DNA from: JAQUSX01 sp035446985
GTDB lineage: Bacteria; Bacillota; Clostridia; Christensenellales; CAG-314
NCBI GenBank assembly: GCA_035446985.1
Contig: DAOTGG010000018.1
Span: 1-18,885, forward strand
Length of the DNA stretch: 18,885 bases
Reading direction: 5' to 3'
Shown here: piece by piece, positions 1-6,504 of the stretch
Layout: every line of letters starts with the position of its first letter
How positions within the stretch are numbered: the first letter of the stretch is position 1
Notes under the pieces: generated by a model
Databases searched by the model: none
Told to the model about the DNA's origin: nothing
The model's input: only the letters and a program-made list of their open reading frames with translations
Made by a program: the position numbers and the translations under genes

Positions 1-1583
1 GGAGGTTCGGGAATATCGCAGACAAGGCTTTCGGTAGTAAGCAGAGTGCTTGCAACGCTTGCAGCATTTTGCAAAGCAGAACGAGCAACCTTGGTCGGGT
101 CGATAATGCCGAATTTTACCATATCGCCGTATTTATTGCCGAGAGCGTCGTAACCGTAATTCGGTTTATTTTCTTTTTCGATATTGTATACGATAACCGC
201 TCCGTCAACGCCTGCGTTTTCAGCGATTTGTTCGATAGGGGTTTTTATCGCTCTTGCAACTATCATCGCGCCTGTTTTTTCGTCGCCGACGAGTGTTTCC
301 GCAAGTTTTTCAATATCTTGACGAGCAGAGAGCAATGCTATTCCGCCGCCGGGTACGATACCTTCTTCAACAGCCGCGCGTGTTGCGTTCAAAGCGTCTT
401 CGATACGGAGTTTCTTTTCTTTCATTTCGATTTCGGTAGCCGCGCCTACGTTAATAACGGCAACGCCGCCAGCGAGTTTTGCCAAACGTTCCTGATATTT
501 TTCTTTGTCGTAATCGCTTGTGGTTTCTGCCATTTGGTTTTTAATTTGAGTGATACGTTGTTTGATTTCGGATTGTTCGCCCGCGCCTTCAACGATAATG
601 GTGTTGTCTTTGTCGACTTTAACTTGTTTCGCTCTGCCAAGCATATCAAGTTTTGCTTCTTTCAGGTCAAGACCGAGTTCTTCGGTGATAACTTTACCGC
701 CCGTAAGGATTGCGATATCTTCAAGCATAGCTTTGCGTCTGTCGCCAAAACCGGGAGCTTTTACAGCAACGCATACGAAAGAACCGCGAAGTTTGTTGAG
801 AATAAGAGTAGTCAACGCTTCGCCTTCCACGTCTTCAGCGATAATAAGAAGCTTGCTGCCTGTTTTTACAACTTGTTCCAATAAAGGAAGAAGTTCTTGG
901 ATAGAGCTGATTTTTTTATCTGTAATCAAAATGTAAGGATTGTCAAGGTCCGCAACCATTTTGTCAAGGTCGGTAGCCATATAAGGGCTTGCGTAACCGC
1001 GGTCAAACTGCATACCTTCGACAATATTAAGTTCTGTAAGCATCGTTTTGCTTTCTTCAACGGTAATAACTCCGTCGTTGCCGACTTTTTCCATAGCTTC
1101 GCTGATAAGCGTGCCGATGGTTTCGTCGCCCGCGCTGATAGAAGCTACTTGAGCGATGCTTTCTTTGCCTGTAATAGGTTTGGAAATATTTTTAAGCTTA
1201 TTGACTGTCGCTTCAACGGCTTTGTCAATGCCTTTTTTCAAGATAATGGGGTTTGCGCCCGCCGCAACGTTTTTGCTGCCTTCGCGGATAATGGATTGAG
1301 CCAATACTACAGCTGTGGTTGTGCCGTCGCCAGCGACGTCGTTTGTTTTTGTGCTGACTTCTTTGATAATTTGAGCGCCCATATTTTCAAAAGCGTCTTT
1401 AAGCTCGATTTCTTTTGCTATGGTAACGCCGTCGTTTGTGATGAGGGGAGAACCGTATTTTCTTTCCAAAACAACGTTGCGTCCCTTTGGTCCGAGTGTG
1501 ATTTTAACAGTATCGGCGAGTTGATTTACGCCCGATTCAAGTGATTTTCTGGCTTCTTCGCCGTATTTAATTTGTTTTGCCAT
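1..1583 (-). CDS. groL: 60 kDa chaperonin GroEL (C-terminal end cut by window edge)
   Basis: GroEL forms the double-ring ATP-driven folding chamber of the cytosol and works with the GroES lid. The reading frame starts at 1583 (MAKQIKYGEEARKSLESG) and runs leftward off the edge; about 527 residues are present, compared with roughly 540 for the family, so only the last dozen or so residues and any GGM tail are missing. Diagnostic stretches are KITLGPKGRNV and GDGTTTAVVLA (nucleotide binding, residues about 85-95), and GGGIALL in the second half. An AAGGAG ribosome binding site lies about 12 nt upstream of the ATG. It is the second gene of a groES-groEL operon, 38 bp after groES, and should share the CIRCE/HrcA control seen upstream of groES. 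Long open frames on the opposite strand are shadows of this gene. The identification is essentially certain. Confidence 0.98.
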   Translation of the reverse strand, partial: MAKQIKYGEEARKSLESGVNQLADTVKITLGPKGRNVVLERKYGSPLITNDGVTIAKEIELKDAFENMGAQIIKEVSTKTNDVAGDGTTTAVVLAQSIIREGSKNVAAGANPIILKKGIDKAVEATVNKLKNISKPITGKESIAQVASISAGDETIGTLISEAMEKVGNDGVITVEESKTMLTELNIVEGMQFDRGYASPYMATDLDKMVADLDNPYILITDKKISSIQELLPLLEQVVKTGSKLLIIAEDVEGEALTTLILNKLRGSFVCVAVKAPGFGDRRKAMLEDIAILTGGKVITEELGLDLKEAKLDMLGRAKQVKVDKDNTIIVEGAGEQSEIKQRITQIKNQMAETTSDYDKEKYQERLAKLAGGVAVINVGAATEIEMKEKKLRIEDALNATRAAVEEGIVPGGGIALLSARQDIEKLAETLVGDEKTGAMIVARAIKTPIEQIAENAGVDGAVIVYNIEKENKPNYGYDALGNKYGDMVKFGIIDPTKVARSALQNAASVASTLLTTESLVCDIPEP

Positions 1584-1621
1584 AAGTGTTTATTTTCTCC
1601 TTTACTTACTAAATAAAATAA

Positions 1622-1906
1622 TTACTCAACGATAGCCAAAATATCGCTTTGGCGAATGATTGTAACTTCTTTGTCTTCTACTTTGAACTGCGAACCAGCG
1701 TATTTTGAATATAATACCTTGTCGCCGACTTTAACTATCATTTTCACTTCTTTACCGTCGATAACGCCGCCTTCGCCGACAGCGATGACTTCGGCGATTT
1801 CTTTTTTCTCTTGCGCTGAGTTAGGCAAAATAATGCCGCCTCTTACGCTTTCTTTTTCTTCGATTTCTTTCACGACAACTTTGTCAAATAAAGGTTTGAG
1901 TTTCAT
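1622..1906 (-). CDS. groS: 10 kDa co-chaperonin GroES
   Basis: GroES is the heptameric lid of the GroEL folding chamber. The protein is 94 residues, the normal family length, beginning MKLKPLFDKVVVKEIE. The mobile loop (residues about 18-33, with the RGGIILP motif) that docks to GroEL is clear, as are the YSKYAG stretch and the C-terminal SDILAIVE. A strong GGAGG lies just upstream of the ATG on the minus strand. It is the first gene of the groES-groEL operon and sits directly behind a sigma-A promoter and a CIRCE element, so heat-shock control by the HrcA repressor is expected. Nothing is unusual in the protein. Confidence 0.98.
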   Translation of the reverse strand: MKLKPLFDKVVVKEIEEKESVRGGIILPNSAQEKKEIAEVIAVGEGGVIDGKEVKMIVKVGDKVLYSKYAGSQFKVEDKEVTIIRQSDILAIVE

Positions 1907-1936
1907 ATATTTCCTCCATAAAAATTTTGAAAATTT

Positions 1937-1963
1937 TTAGCACTCTTAAAATCTGAGTGCTAG
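1937..1963 (-). promoter_or_regulatory. CIRCE operator (HrcA binding site) of groES-groEL
   Basis: This is the classic inverted repeat TTAGCACTC, a 9-nt spacer, then GAGTGCTAg, with one mismatch at the last base of the second arm relative to the TTAGCACTC-N9-GAGTGCTAA consensus. It lies between the -10 box and the groES start codon, where bound HrcA would block initiation. In low-GC Gram-positives this element marks chaperone operons repressed by HrcA. The HrcA gene itself is not in the window. Confidence 0.96.
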
Positions 1964-1967
1964 TAAT

Positions 1968-1995
1968 ATTATAGTCCATATGCTAATATTGTCAA
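1968..1995 (-). promoter_or_regulatory. Sigma-A promoter of groES-groEL
   Basis: On the minus strand a perfect -35 TTGACA (1995-1990) and a perfect -10 TATAAT (1973-1968) are separated by 16 bp. Initiation would occur within the CIRCE element a few bases downstream, consistent with repression by HrcA. Confidence 0.9.
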
Positions 1996-2039
1996 CAATT
2001 TTGTGTAAATTTTTTTACGATTTTTTGACGTAATTTAGC

Positions 2040-2489
2040 TCATTCTTCATATTTTTCCACCGTTAAACCCGCTTCGTTAAACAGTCTCATAGCGAATTCA
2101 TCGGGGTAACCGTCTTTGTAAATAAGTTTACTTATACCGCTGTTAATAATCATTCTGGCGCAAATTACGCAAGGCTGATGAGTGCAGTACATAGTCGCGC
2201 CGTTAAGCGACACACCAAGTCTTGCCGCCTGAATAATGGCGTTTTGCTCCGCGTGTACGGCGTAACAGTATTCCTGTCTTGTGCCCGAAGGTATATTTTC
2301 TTTGCGACGGATACATTCTGCCCGCTCCACGCAAGTAATTATGCCCGAAGGCGCGCCGTTATAACCCGTAGTCAAAATACGTTTGTCTTTTACTACGATA
2401 GCTCCTACGTGGCGGTTTTGTTGAAAACAGCTCGACCAGCTTCCGACGAGTTCCGCCATTTGCATAAATCTTTTGTCCCACTTGTTCAT
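2040..2489 (-). CDS. comEB: Deoxycytidylate (dCMP) deaminase, ComEB family
   Basis: This zinc enzyme converts dCMP to dUMP in the cytosol, feeding thymidylate synthesis. The protein is 149 residues, normal for the ComEB/dCMP deaminase family. The zinc site is visible: H79-A-E81 (catalytic Glu81 in the HAEQNAI motif) and P106-C107-x2-C110. The region around residues 43-59 (GYNGAP...C53...C59) is the insertion typical of dCMP rather than cytidine deaminases. The start at 2489 (MNKWDKRFM) gives the usual N-terminus, although the Shine-Dalgarno sequence is poor. It is divergent from ddh and appears to be a single-gene unit. The name comEB comes from the Bacillus competence locus, but no competence neighbours are present here. 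Confidence 0.95.
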   Translation of the reverse strand: MNKWDKRFMQMAELVGSWSSCFQQNRHVGAIVVKDKRILTTGYNGAPSGIITCVERAECIRRKENIPSGTRQEYCYAVHAEQNAIIQAARLGVSLNGATMYCTHQPCVICARMIINSGISKLIYKDGYPDEFAMRLFNEAGLTVEKYEE

Positions 2490-2519
2490 TCTTTTTACCG
2501 TCCGATATTTTTTATCAAT

Positions 2520-2548
2520 AGTTTAATTGGAGTAAGATTGTTTGTCAA
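2520..2548 (-). promoter_or_regulatory. Predicted sigma-A promoter of comEB
   Basis: On the minus strand a perfect -35 TTGACA (2548-2543) is followed by exactly 17 bp and a -10 TAAACT (2525-2520). The start codon is about 30 bp downstream of the -10. The -35 overlaps a plus-strand TTGTCA that could serve the divergent ddh gene. Confidence 0.7.
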
Positions 2549-2572
2549 GCGTGAAAATCAAGCGAATATACT
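2542..2572 (+). promoter_or_regulatory. Possible promoter of ddh
   Basis: TTGTCA (2542-2547) and TATACT (2567-2572) lie upstream of the ddh ribosome binding site, but the spacing is 19 bp, longer than ideal. It shares bases with the comEB -35 box on the other strand. This is a weak call based on two short matches. Confidence 0.35.
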
Positions 2573-2589
2573 TAATACGGAGGTACAAA

Positions 2590-3498
2590 ATGAAATTAGC
2601 TGTTTTAGGCTATGGAAATTTAGGAAAGGCTGTGGAAAAATACGCGATAGAAAATAAAATCGAGCTTGTCGGTATTTTTTCGCGAAGAAAAGTCACGAGT
2701 AAACTAGGTACGGCGGTATACGAGCTGGAAAGTTTTCCGAAATACGACGCGGACGTAGCGGCTCTTTGTTTCGGTTCCGCCAGCGATATGCTTGGGTTAG
2801 CTCCGTTGTTCGCTTTGCAATGCAATACCGTGGACGCTTTTGACAACCATTCCGAAATGAAATATTACCGCGGCATAATGAACGAGGCGGCGAAAAAAAC
2901 CAATCACGTCGCTTTGCTCGGCTGCGGTTGGGATACGGGAGTATTCAGCGCGATAAGAGGACTTAATACGCTTATAGGGGACACGCAAGGCACTTTTTGG
3001 GGTAAAGGAGTAAGTCAGGGACATACGAACGCGGTAAAAAGCATTGACGGCGTTATAGACGCGGTGCAGTTTACATTGCCGAACGAGTCGATGAAAAATC
3101 GCAAAGCCATAAGCGAATTACCGTCAAACAGACTTCACAAAAGAGTGTGTTACGTTGTCGCTGAAGAAAAAGACAGACGCAGAATCAGCGACGAGATTTT
3201 GTCTATGAAAGGTTATTTTTTGGGTTACGAAACTCAAATAAATTTCGTAACCATTAAAGAGCTGAGCGAGCTGAAAAACGATACCCGTCACAGCGGTGAA
3301 ATAATATGTTTTGGCGACGGCGCAAAAAGCGAATATAAGCTGAAAATGGAAGATAATTGCATGCTCACGGCAAAGATTATGGTGGAATACGCCGCAGCGA
3401 TAACGTCATTATCGGCGAAAAAAGCTTACGGCGCGTACACGGCTATGGAAATCGCTCCGAGAGAATTTTTGGGCGAAAAAATTTGGAAGTTTTTGTAG
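2590..3498 (+). CDS. ddh: meso-diaminopimelate D-dehydrogenase
   Basis: Ddh makes meso-diaminopimelate in one step by NADPH-dependent reductive amination of L-2-amino-6-oxopimelate, bypassing the longer DapD/DapE/DapF route. It supplies lysine and the peptidoglycan cross-linking residue. The protein is about 302 residues. An N-terminal Rossmann fold shows VLGYGNLGKAVE at residues 5-16. The family-diagnostic block GCGWDTGVFSAIRGLN followed by GTFWGKGVSQGH and DAVQFTLP matches Ddh closely. I chose the ATG at 2590 because GGAGG sits 6 nt upstream and the nucleotide-binding fold begins there; an in-frame TTG at 2542 has no such support. It is monocistronic, between the divergent comEB and the hydrogenase promoter. 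Confidence 0.95.
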   Translation: MKLAVLGYGNLGKAVEKYAIENKIELVGIFSRRKVTSKLGTAVYELESFPKYDADVAALCFGSASDMLGLAPLFALQCNTVDAFDNHSEMKYYRGIMNEAAKKTNHVALLGCGWDTGVFSAIRGLNTLIGDTQGTFWGKGVSQGHTNAVKSIDGVIDAVQFTLPNESMKNRKAISELPSNRLHKRVCYVVAEEKDRRRISDEILSMKGYFLGYETQINFVTIKELSELKNDTRHSGEIICFGDGAKSEYKLKMEDNCMLTAKIMVEYAAAITSLSAKKAYGAYTAMEIAPREFLGEKIWKFL

Positions 3499-3540
3499 CA
3501 AAAATTGTGCGTTTTTGTACTTAAATAGCTTGCCAGTAAG

Positions 3541-3569
3541 TTGACTTTAAATACCTTATGTGATAAACT
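3541..3569 (+). promoter_or_regulatory. Predicted sigma-A promoter of the hydrogenase operon
   Basis: TTGACT (3541-3546), a 17-bp spacer and TAAACT (3564-3569) form a good sigma-A-type promoter in the 152-bp gap before hndA. The same TAAACT -10 occurs in the comEB promoter. Initiation would fall around 3575-3577, inside the adjoining palindrome, about 75 nt upstream of the hndA start codon. Confidence 0.7.
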
Positions 3570-3570
3570 A

Positions 3571-3596
3571 GCCTATGGCGAAATAATGCCATAGGC
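3571..3596 (+). promoter_or_regulatory. Perfect 9-bp palindrome at the hydrogenase transcription start (operator or 5' stem-loop)
   Basis: GCCTATGGC and GCCATAGGC are perfect inverted copies separated by 8 nt; a G-T wobble adds a tenth pair and leaves a 6-nt loop. The palindrome begins one base after the predicted -10 box and spans the expected start site, the typical place for a repressor operator. It does not resemble the Rex consensus (TTGTGAA/TTCACAA-type halves) or CIRCE. It has no U-tract, so it is not a standard terminator of ddh. If transcribed it could instead be a stabilising 5' stem-loop. Confidence 0.6.
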
Positions 3597-3650
3597 ATAT
3601 TAATTTACTAAAAAAAATTTTACATATTTTTTCAAAAATAGGGGGACATA

Positions 3651-4151
3651 ATGAGCTACAAAATCAATCAAATCAAATTCGTTGAAACCGACGAACAAAG
3701 AAAGGCGATGGACAAAGTGCTTGCCGCTCACGCGGGTCAAAACGACGCGGCGGTAGCTGTTTTGGAAGAAGTTCAAAATATTTACGGCTATTTGCCCGAA
3801 GAAGTTCTTCAACGCGTTTCAATTGCTTTGGACAAATCCACGGAAGAGCTTTTTAGCATAGGCACGTTTTATTCTCAATTTTCTCTTTATCCTAAGGGAA
3901 AATACAATTTCAGCATGTGTCTTGGCACAGCGTGCTACGTTAACGGAGCAAAAGAAGTTAATGAAAAAATCAAGGAACTTCTCGGTATAAGCGAAGGCGA
4001 ATGTACTGCCGACGGAAAATTTTCCGTAAATCCGATGAGATGCGTAGGCTGCTGCGGTCTTGCCCCCGTTTTGACTGTAAATGAAGAAGTTTACGGTAAA
4101 CTTACCGTAAAAGAAGTTGAAAATATCGTTAATAAATATAAAAGCAAATAA
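3651..4151 (+). CDS. hndA: [FeFe] hydrogenase NuoE-like subunit (HndA/HydC), thioredoxin-like [2Fe-2S] protein
   Basis: This small cytosolic electron-transfer subunit of multimeric NAD(P)-linked [FeFe] hydrogenases is homologous to complex I NuoE. The protein is 166 residues, normal length. An N-terminal helical part (about 15-75) leads into a thioredoxin-like fold carrying the [2Fe-2S] ligands C90-x4-C95 (CLGTAC) and C131-x3-C135 (CVGCCGLAP). The start has a GGGG-type ribosome binding site about 8 nt upstream. It is the first gene of the operon and is separated from its usual partners hndB/C/D by six signalling-type genes, which is notable. In the trimeric nomenclature of Thermotoga it would be HydC. 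Family assignment is secure; the exact redox partner is inferred. Confidence 0.94.
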   Translation: MSYKINQIKFVETDEQRKAMDKVLAAHAGQNDAAVAVLEEVQNIYGYLPEEVLQRVSIALDKSTEELFSIGTFYSQFSLYPKGKYNFSMCLGTACYVNGAKEVNEKIKELLGISEGECTADGKFSVNPMRCVGCCGLAPVLTVNEEVYGKLTVKEVENIVNKYKSK

Positions 4152-4163
4152 GGAAAACCAATT

Positions 4164-4508
4164 ATGACGCTAAGAGAAGTCGCAAATATTACACAGGCCC
4201 AAATTATTTCAGGGCAAGAACTGCTTGACACCGAAGTCATTTCCGCGTGCGGCAGTGATATGATGTCGGACGTATTGGCTCACGTAAAAAACCAGTCGGT
4301 TTTGGTTACGGGACTTATAAATCCGCAAGTTGTTCGCACTGCTCTTATGATGGACATGAAATGTATTTGTTTTGTCAGAGGCAAAATACCTGATGAGAAA
4401 GTAATCGAAATAGCCAGCGAAAACAACATCGTCATTATGGCGACAAATATCACAATGTTTGAAGCTTGCGGAAAACTTTTCTCACGCGGACTAAGGGGCG
4501 GCGACTGA
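4164..4508 (+). CDS. DRTGG-domain protein (hydrogenase operon, first copy)
   Basis: This is a 114-residue cytosolic protein with no membrane segment. The fold recognised is the DRTGG domain, an alpha/beta module found in HPr kinase N-termini, PTA and CBS-containing proteins; the stretch SVLVTGLINPQVVRTALMMD followed by a FVRGKIPDEKV segment is typical of the free-standing hydrogenase-linked version. No catalytic residues are evident, so a ligand-binding or adaptor role is more likely than an enzymatic one. It begins 12 bp after hndA with an AAGGA ribosome binding site, and its stop overlaps the next start (TGATG), implying coupled translation with the ATPase. Such proteins are often misnamed AraC-family regulators in databases. 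The domain call is moderately sure; the function is unknown. Confidence 0.75.
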   Translation: MTLREVANITQAQIISGQELLDTEVISACGSDMMSDVLAHVKNQSVLVTGLINPQVVRTALMMDMKCICFVRGKIPDEKVIEIASENNIVIMATNITMFEACGKLFSRGLRGGD

Positions 4509-4927
4509 TGACCGAAATAGTGTGGCGATTTGACGTTGAAGGCAACAATTTTGAGTTAGCGGGTCACGCTTCGCAGCAGACAAAATCTCGTCTAAAACAA
4601 ATAGGCGTAAATAACGATATTATCCGTAAGGTAATTATCGCCATGTACGAAGGCGAAATCAATATGGTTATTCACGCTAACGGCGGCGTAGCGACCGTAA
4701 CCGTTCAGCCCAATCTTATCACAGTCGTTTTGGCTGATACGGGTAAAGGTATTGAAAACGTTGAGCTTGCTATGAAAGAAGGGTATTCCACAGCCACGAC
4801 CGAAATAAGAGAACTTGGTTTCGGCGCGGGAATGGGATTGCCTAACATGAAAAAATACAGCGATGATATGGCAATCGACACCACGGTAGGCGAAGGCACT
4901 ACCATAACGATGAAGTTTAAAATATAA
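4508..4927 (+). CDS. SpoIIAB/RsbW-like ATP-binding protein (anti-sigma factor/Ser-Thr kinase fold)
   Basis: This 139-residue stand-alone GHKL ATPase is close in size to SpoIIAB and RsbW, which are protein serine kinases and anti-sigma factors. Boxes seen: N box E48-x3-N52 with H56 (EGEINMVIHANGG), G1 D77-T-G79-K-G81, G2 G104-F-G-A-G-M-G110-L, and a terminal GEGTTITMKF strand. All residues expected for Mg-ATP binding are present. I start it at the ATG at 4508, which overlaps the upstream stop by one base, because the fold begins there and the coupling is tight; an earlier in-frame start at 4466 would overlap the preceding gene for 43 bp. No sigma factor or STAS-domain partner is nearby, so its phosphorylation target may be another product of this operon. 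That role is inference. Confidence 0.82.
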   Translation: MTEIVWRFDVEGNNFELAGHASQQTKSRLKQIGVNNDIIRKVIIAMYEGEINMVIHANGGVATVTVQPNLITVVLADTGKGIENVELAMKEGYSTATTEIRELGFGAGMGLPNMKKYSDDMAIDTTVGEGTTITMKFKI

Positions 4928-4934
4928 GGAAAAT

Positions 4935-6197
4935 ATGGCTGACAAATTCAGATCGATAGTTTTTGATCAAAGCAGGTGTTTGGGCTGCACTCATTGTATG
5001 AGAAAATGCCCTACGCAAGCAATAAGAGTCCGCGACGGCAAAGCGTATGTCAATTATGACAGATGCATTAGTTGCGGTAATTGCGTGCGCGCTTGTCCAA
5101 GTCACGCCATTACGACACGTTTTGATACCTTTGACATTTTAAACGGCTACAAATACAAAGTCGCATTGATGCCGTCAGTTTTTTACGCTCAGTTTCCTCA
5201 CATAAACGAACCCGAACTTGTGCTAAATTCACTTCATAATATCGGATTTGATTACGTTTTCGAGGTAGCAAGAGCGGCGGATATGCTTTCGCTATTAAAA
5301 CGCGAAATGTTTATAGTGGGCGACGTCAAAACGCCTGTTATTTCCACCGTTTGCCCCGCGTGCGTGGAACTGATTTTGACAAAATATCAATGCCTGAGAG
5401 ACAATCTTATTGACGACCTTCCGCCGTTACTGTTAGCGGCAAAAATGGCGAGAGACGAAGTTAAAAAACTTACGGGACTAAAAGACAAAGATATCGGCGT
5501 GTTTTACCTGTCGCCTTGCCCTGCGAAAGTAAGAGCGATAAAATCGGGTTCTTACTCACAGACTGGCGACCTTAACGGCGCGATAGCCGTTTCGGAAGTG
5601 GTAAAGAAACTTAATCTCGTAGACATTAAAGACGTCGTGATTAAGGACGAAATAAAAGCGTCACAGATGGGAATCGCTTGGAGTACCAGCGGAGGCGAAG
5701 CGTCAAATCTGCCGAATATTCGTCAGCTTGCCGCGGACGGAATAGACAACGTCGTATCGATTTTGAGAGAACTCGAGGACGGAAAACTTTCCAATATAGA
5801 TTTTGTGGAACTGCACGCTTGTCCTGGCGGCTGCGTCGGCGGAGTGTTCAATGTCATCAATACTTTCGTCGCAAAAAGCAAAATTCACTCGTTAAGACGT
5901 ACGGTTTTGCAAAATAAGACCAATACCACAGACAAAATAGACAAACCGATAAGTTATTATAAAATCCCATGGAAATGGCAAACAACCGACCTTTATACGT
6001 TGGACAAAAAACTCCCCGTAGCTTTGCAAAAAATGGCGGAAGTAGAAAAAATTTTGAAAAAACTTCCACGTAAAGACTGCGGTATATGCGGCTCGCCGAC
6101 ATGCAGAGCGTTGGCGGAAGACATAGTGCAAGGCAAAGCGACGGAAAGTATGTGTTTGGTCAATAGATATTTCGATGAAAATAACAAAACTGATTGA
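4935..6197 (+). CDS. [FeFe] hydrogenase-like Fe-S protein with altered H-cluster motifs (putative sensory paralogue)
   Basis: The protein is 420 residues in three parts. An N-terminal 2x[4Fe-4S] ferredoxin has C15-x2-C18-x2-C21-x3-C25 and C44-x2-C47-x2-C50-x3-C54. A hydrogenase large-subunit H-cluster domain spans about 75-310. A C-terminal cysteine-rich Fes motif has C382-x2-C385-x4-C390...C407. The three H-cluster loops read TVCPACV (138-144), SPCPAK (193-198) and HACPGGCVGG (294-303). Aligned with the classical TSCCPGW, MPCxxK and MACxGGC, all four [4Fe-4S] cysteine ligands (C140, C195, C296, C300) and Lys198 are kept. The proton-relay cysteine is Val139, and the two active-site methionines are Ser193 and His294. 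There is no small-subunit tail. The gene starts 7 bp after the ATPase with an AAGGAAAA site. A sensing role is inferred from these changes and from the neighbours. Confidence 0.85.
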   Translation: MADKFRSIVFDQSRCLGCTHCMRKCPTQAIRVRDGKAYVNYDRCISCGNCVRACPSHAITTRFDTFDILNGYKYKVALMPSVFYAQFPHINEPELVLNSLHNIGFDYVFEVARAADMLSLLKREMFIVGDVKTPVISTVCPACVELILTKYQCLRDNLIDDLPPLLLAAKMARDEVKKLTGLKDKDIGVFYLSPCPAKVRAIKSGSYSQTGDLNGAIAVSEVVKKLNLVDIKDVVIKDEIKASQMGIAWSTSGGEASNLPNIRQLAADGIDNVVSILRELEDGKLSNIDFVELHACPGGCVGGVFNVINTFVAKSKIHSLRRTVLQNKTNTTDKIDKPISYYKIPWKWQTTDLYTLDKKLPVALQKMAEVEKILKKLPRKDCGICGSPTCRALAEDIVQGKATESMCLVNRYFDENNKTD

Positions 6198-6504
6198 AAA
6201 ACTTAATCTCACCGTTTTTAACAGCGGCTTAGATAAGGAAATCGAAAAATTTTATATAGGCGATTTGCTTAGCCGAGTTATGGGAAAAGCCGAAACCAAT
6301 TGCGGCTGGCTTACCATTATGAGCAACGTAAACGTTGCGGCGGTTGCCAGACTTGTCGAATGCGGCTGCGTGATATTGTGCGAAGAAGTACAGCCCGACG
6401 AGTCTTTACGCGAAAAAATGGAAAGCATAAATATCTACCTAATGGGCACCGACCTTTCCGCTTTTGAATTAGCAAAAAAAATCGTTGAATCGGTGAACGA
6501 ATGA
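6175..6504 (+). CDS. DRTGG-like small protein (hydrogenase operon, second copy)
   Basis: This is a 109-residue soluble protein. It is related in pattern to the first small protein at 4164 and to hydrogenase-linked DRTGG-domain proteins: an N-terminal helix-strand, then DLLSRVMGKAETNCGWLTIM, a SNVNVAAVARL helix, a buried VILCEEVQPDE strand and a LMGTDLSAFELAKKI end. The core VNVAAVA/VILCEE segment parallels NPQVVRTA/CICFVRG in the first copy. No enzyme motif is seen. It overlaps the hydrogenase-like gene by 23 bp and the PHP gene by 4 bp, so all three are likely to be translated together. A ligand-binding or adaptor role is possible; the function is unknown. Confidence 0.68.
   Translation: MKITKLIEKLNLTVFNSGLDKEIEKFYIGDLLSRVMGKAETNCGWLTIMSNVNVAAVARLVECGCVILCEEVQPDESLREKMESINIYLMGTDLSAFELAKKIVESVNE

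Noticed and set aside
69..1544. Long open frames on the plus strand (about 271 and 215 codons) opposite groEL
   Set aside because: They are exact antisense shadows of a clear GroEL gene, have Phe/Cys/Ser-rich compositions with no known fold, and lack credible start signals.
2005..2035. TTACG...CGTAA inverted repeat between comEB and groES as a terminator
   Set aside because: Only a 5-bp stem with a 9-nt loop; on the comEB strand it is followed by A rather than T residues.
3499..3530. AT-rich GCAAAAATTGTGCGTTTTTG stretch after ddh as a terminator
   Set aside because: The possible stem is almost all A-T with few pairs and no clean GC core, so I do not call it.
4466..4507. Upstream start for the SpoIIAB-like ATPase
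   Set aside because: It would add 14 residues unlike the family and overlap the preceding gene by 43 bp; the coupled ATG at 4508 is better.
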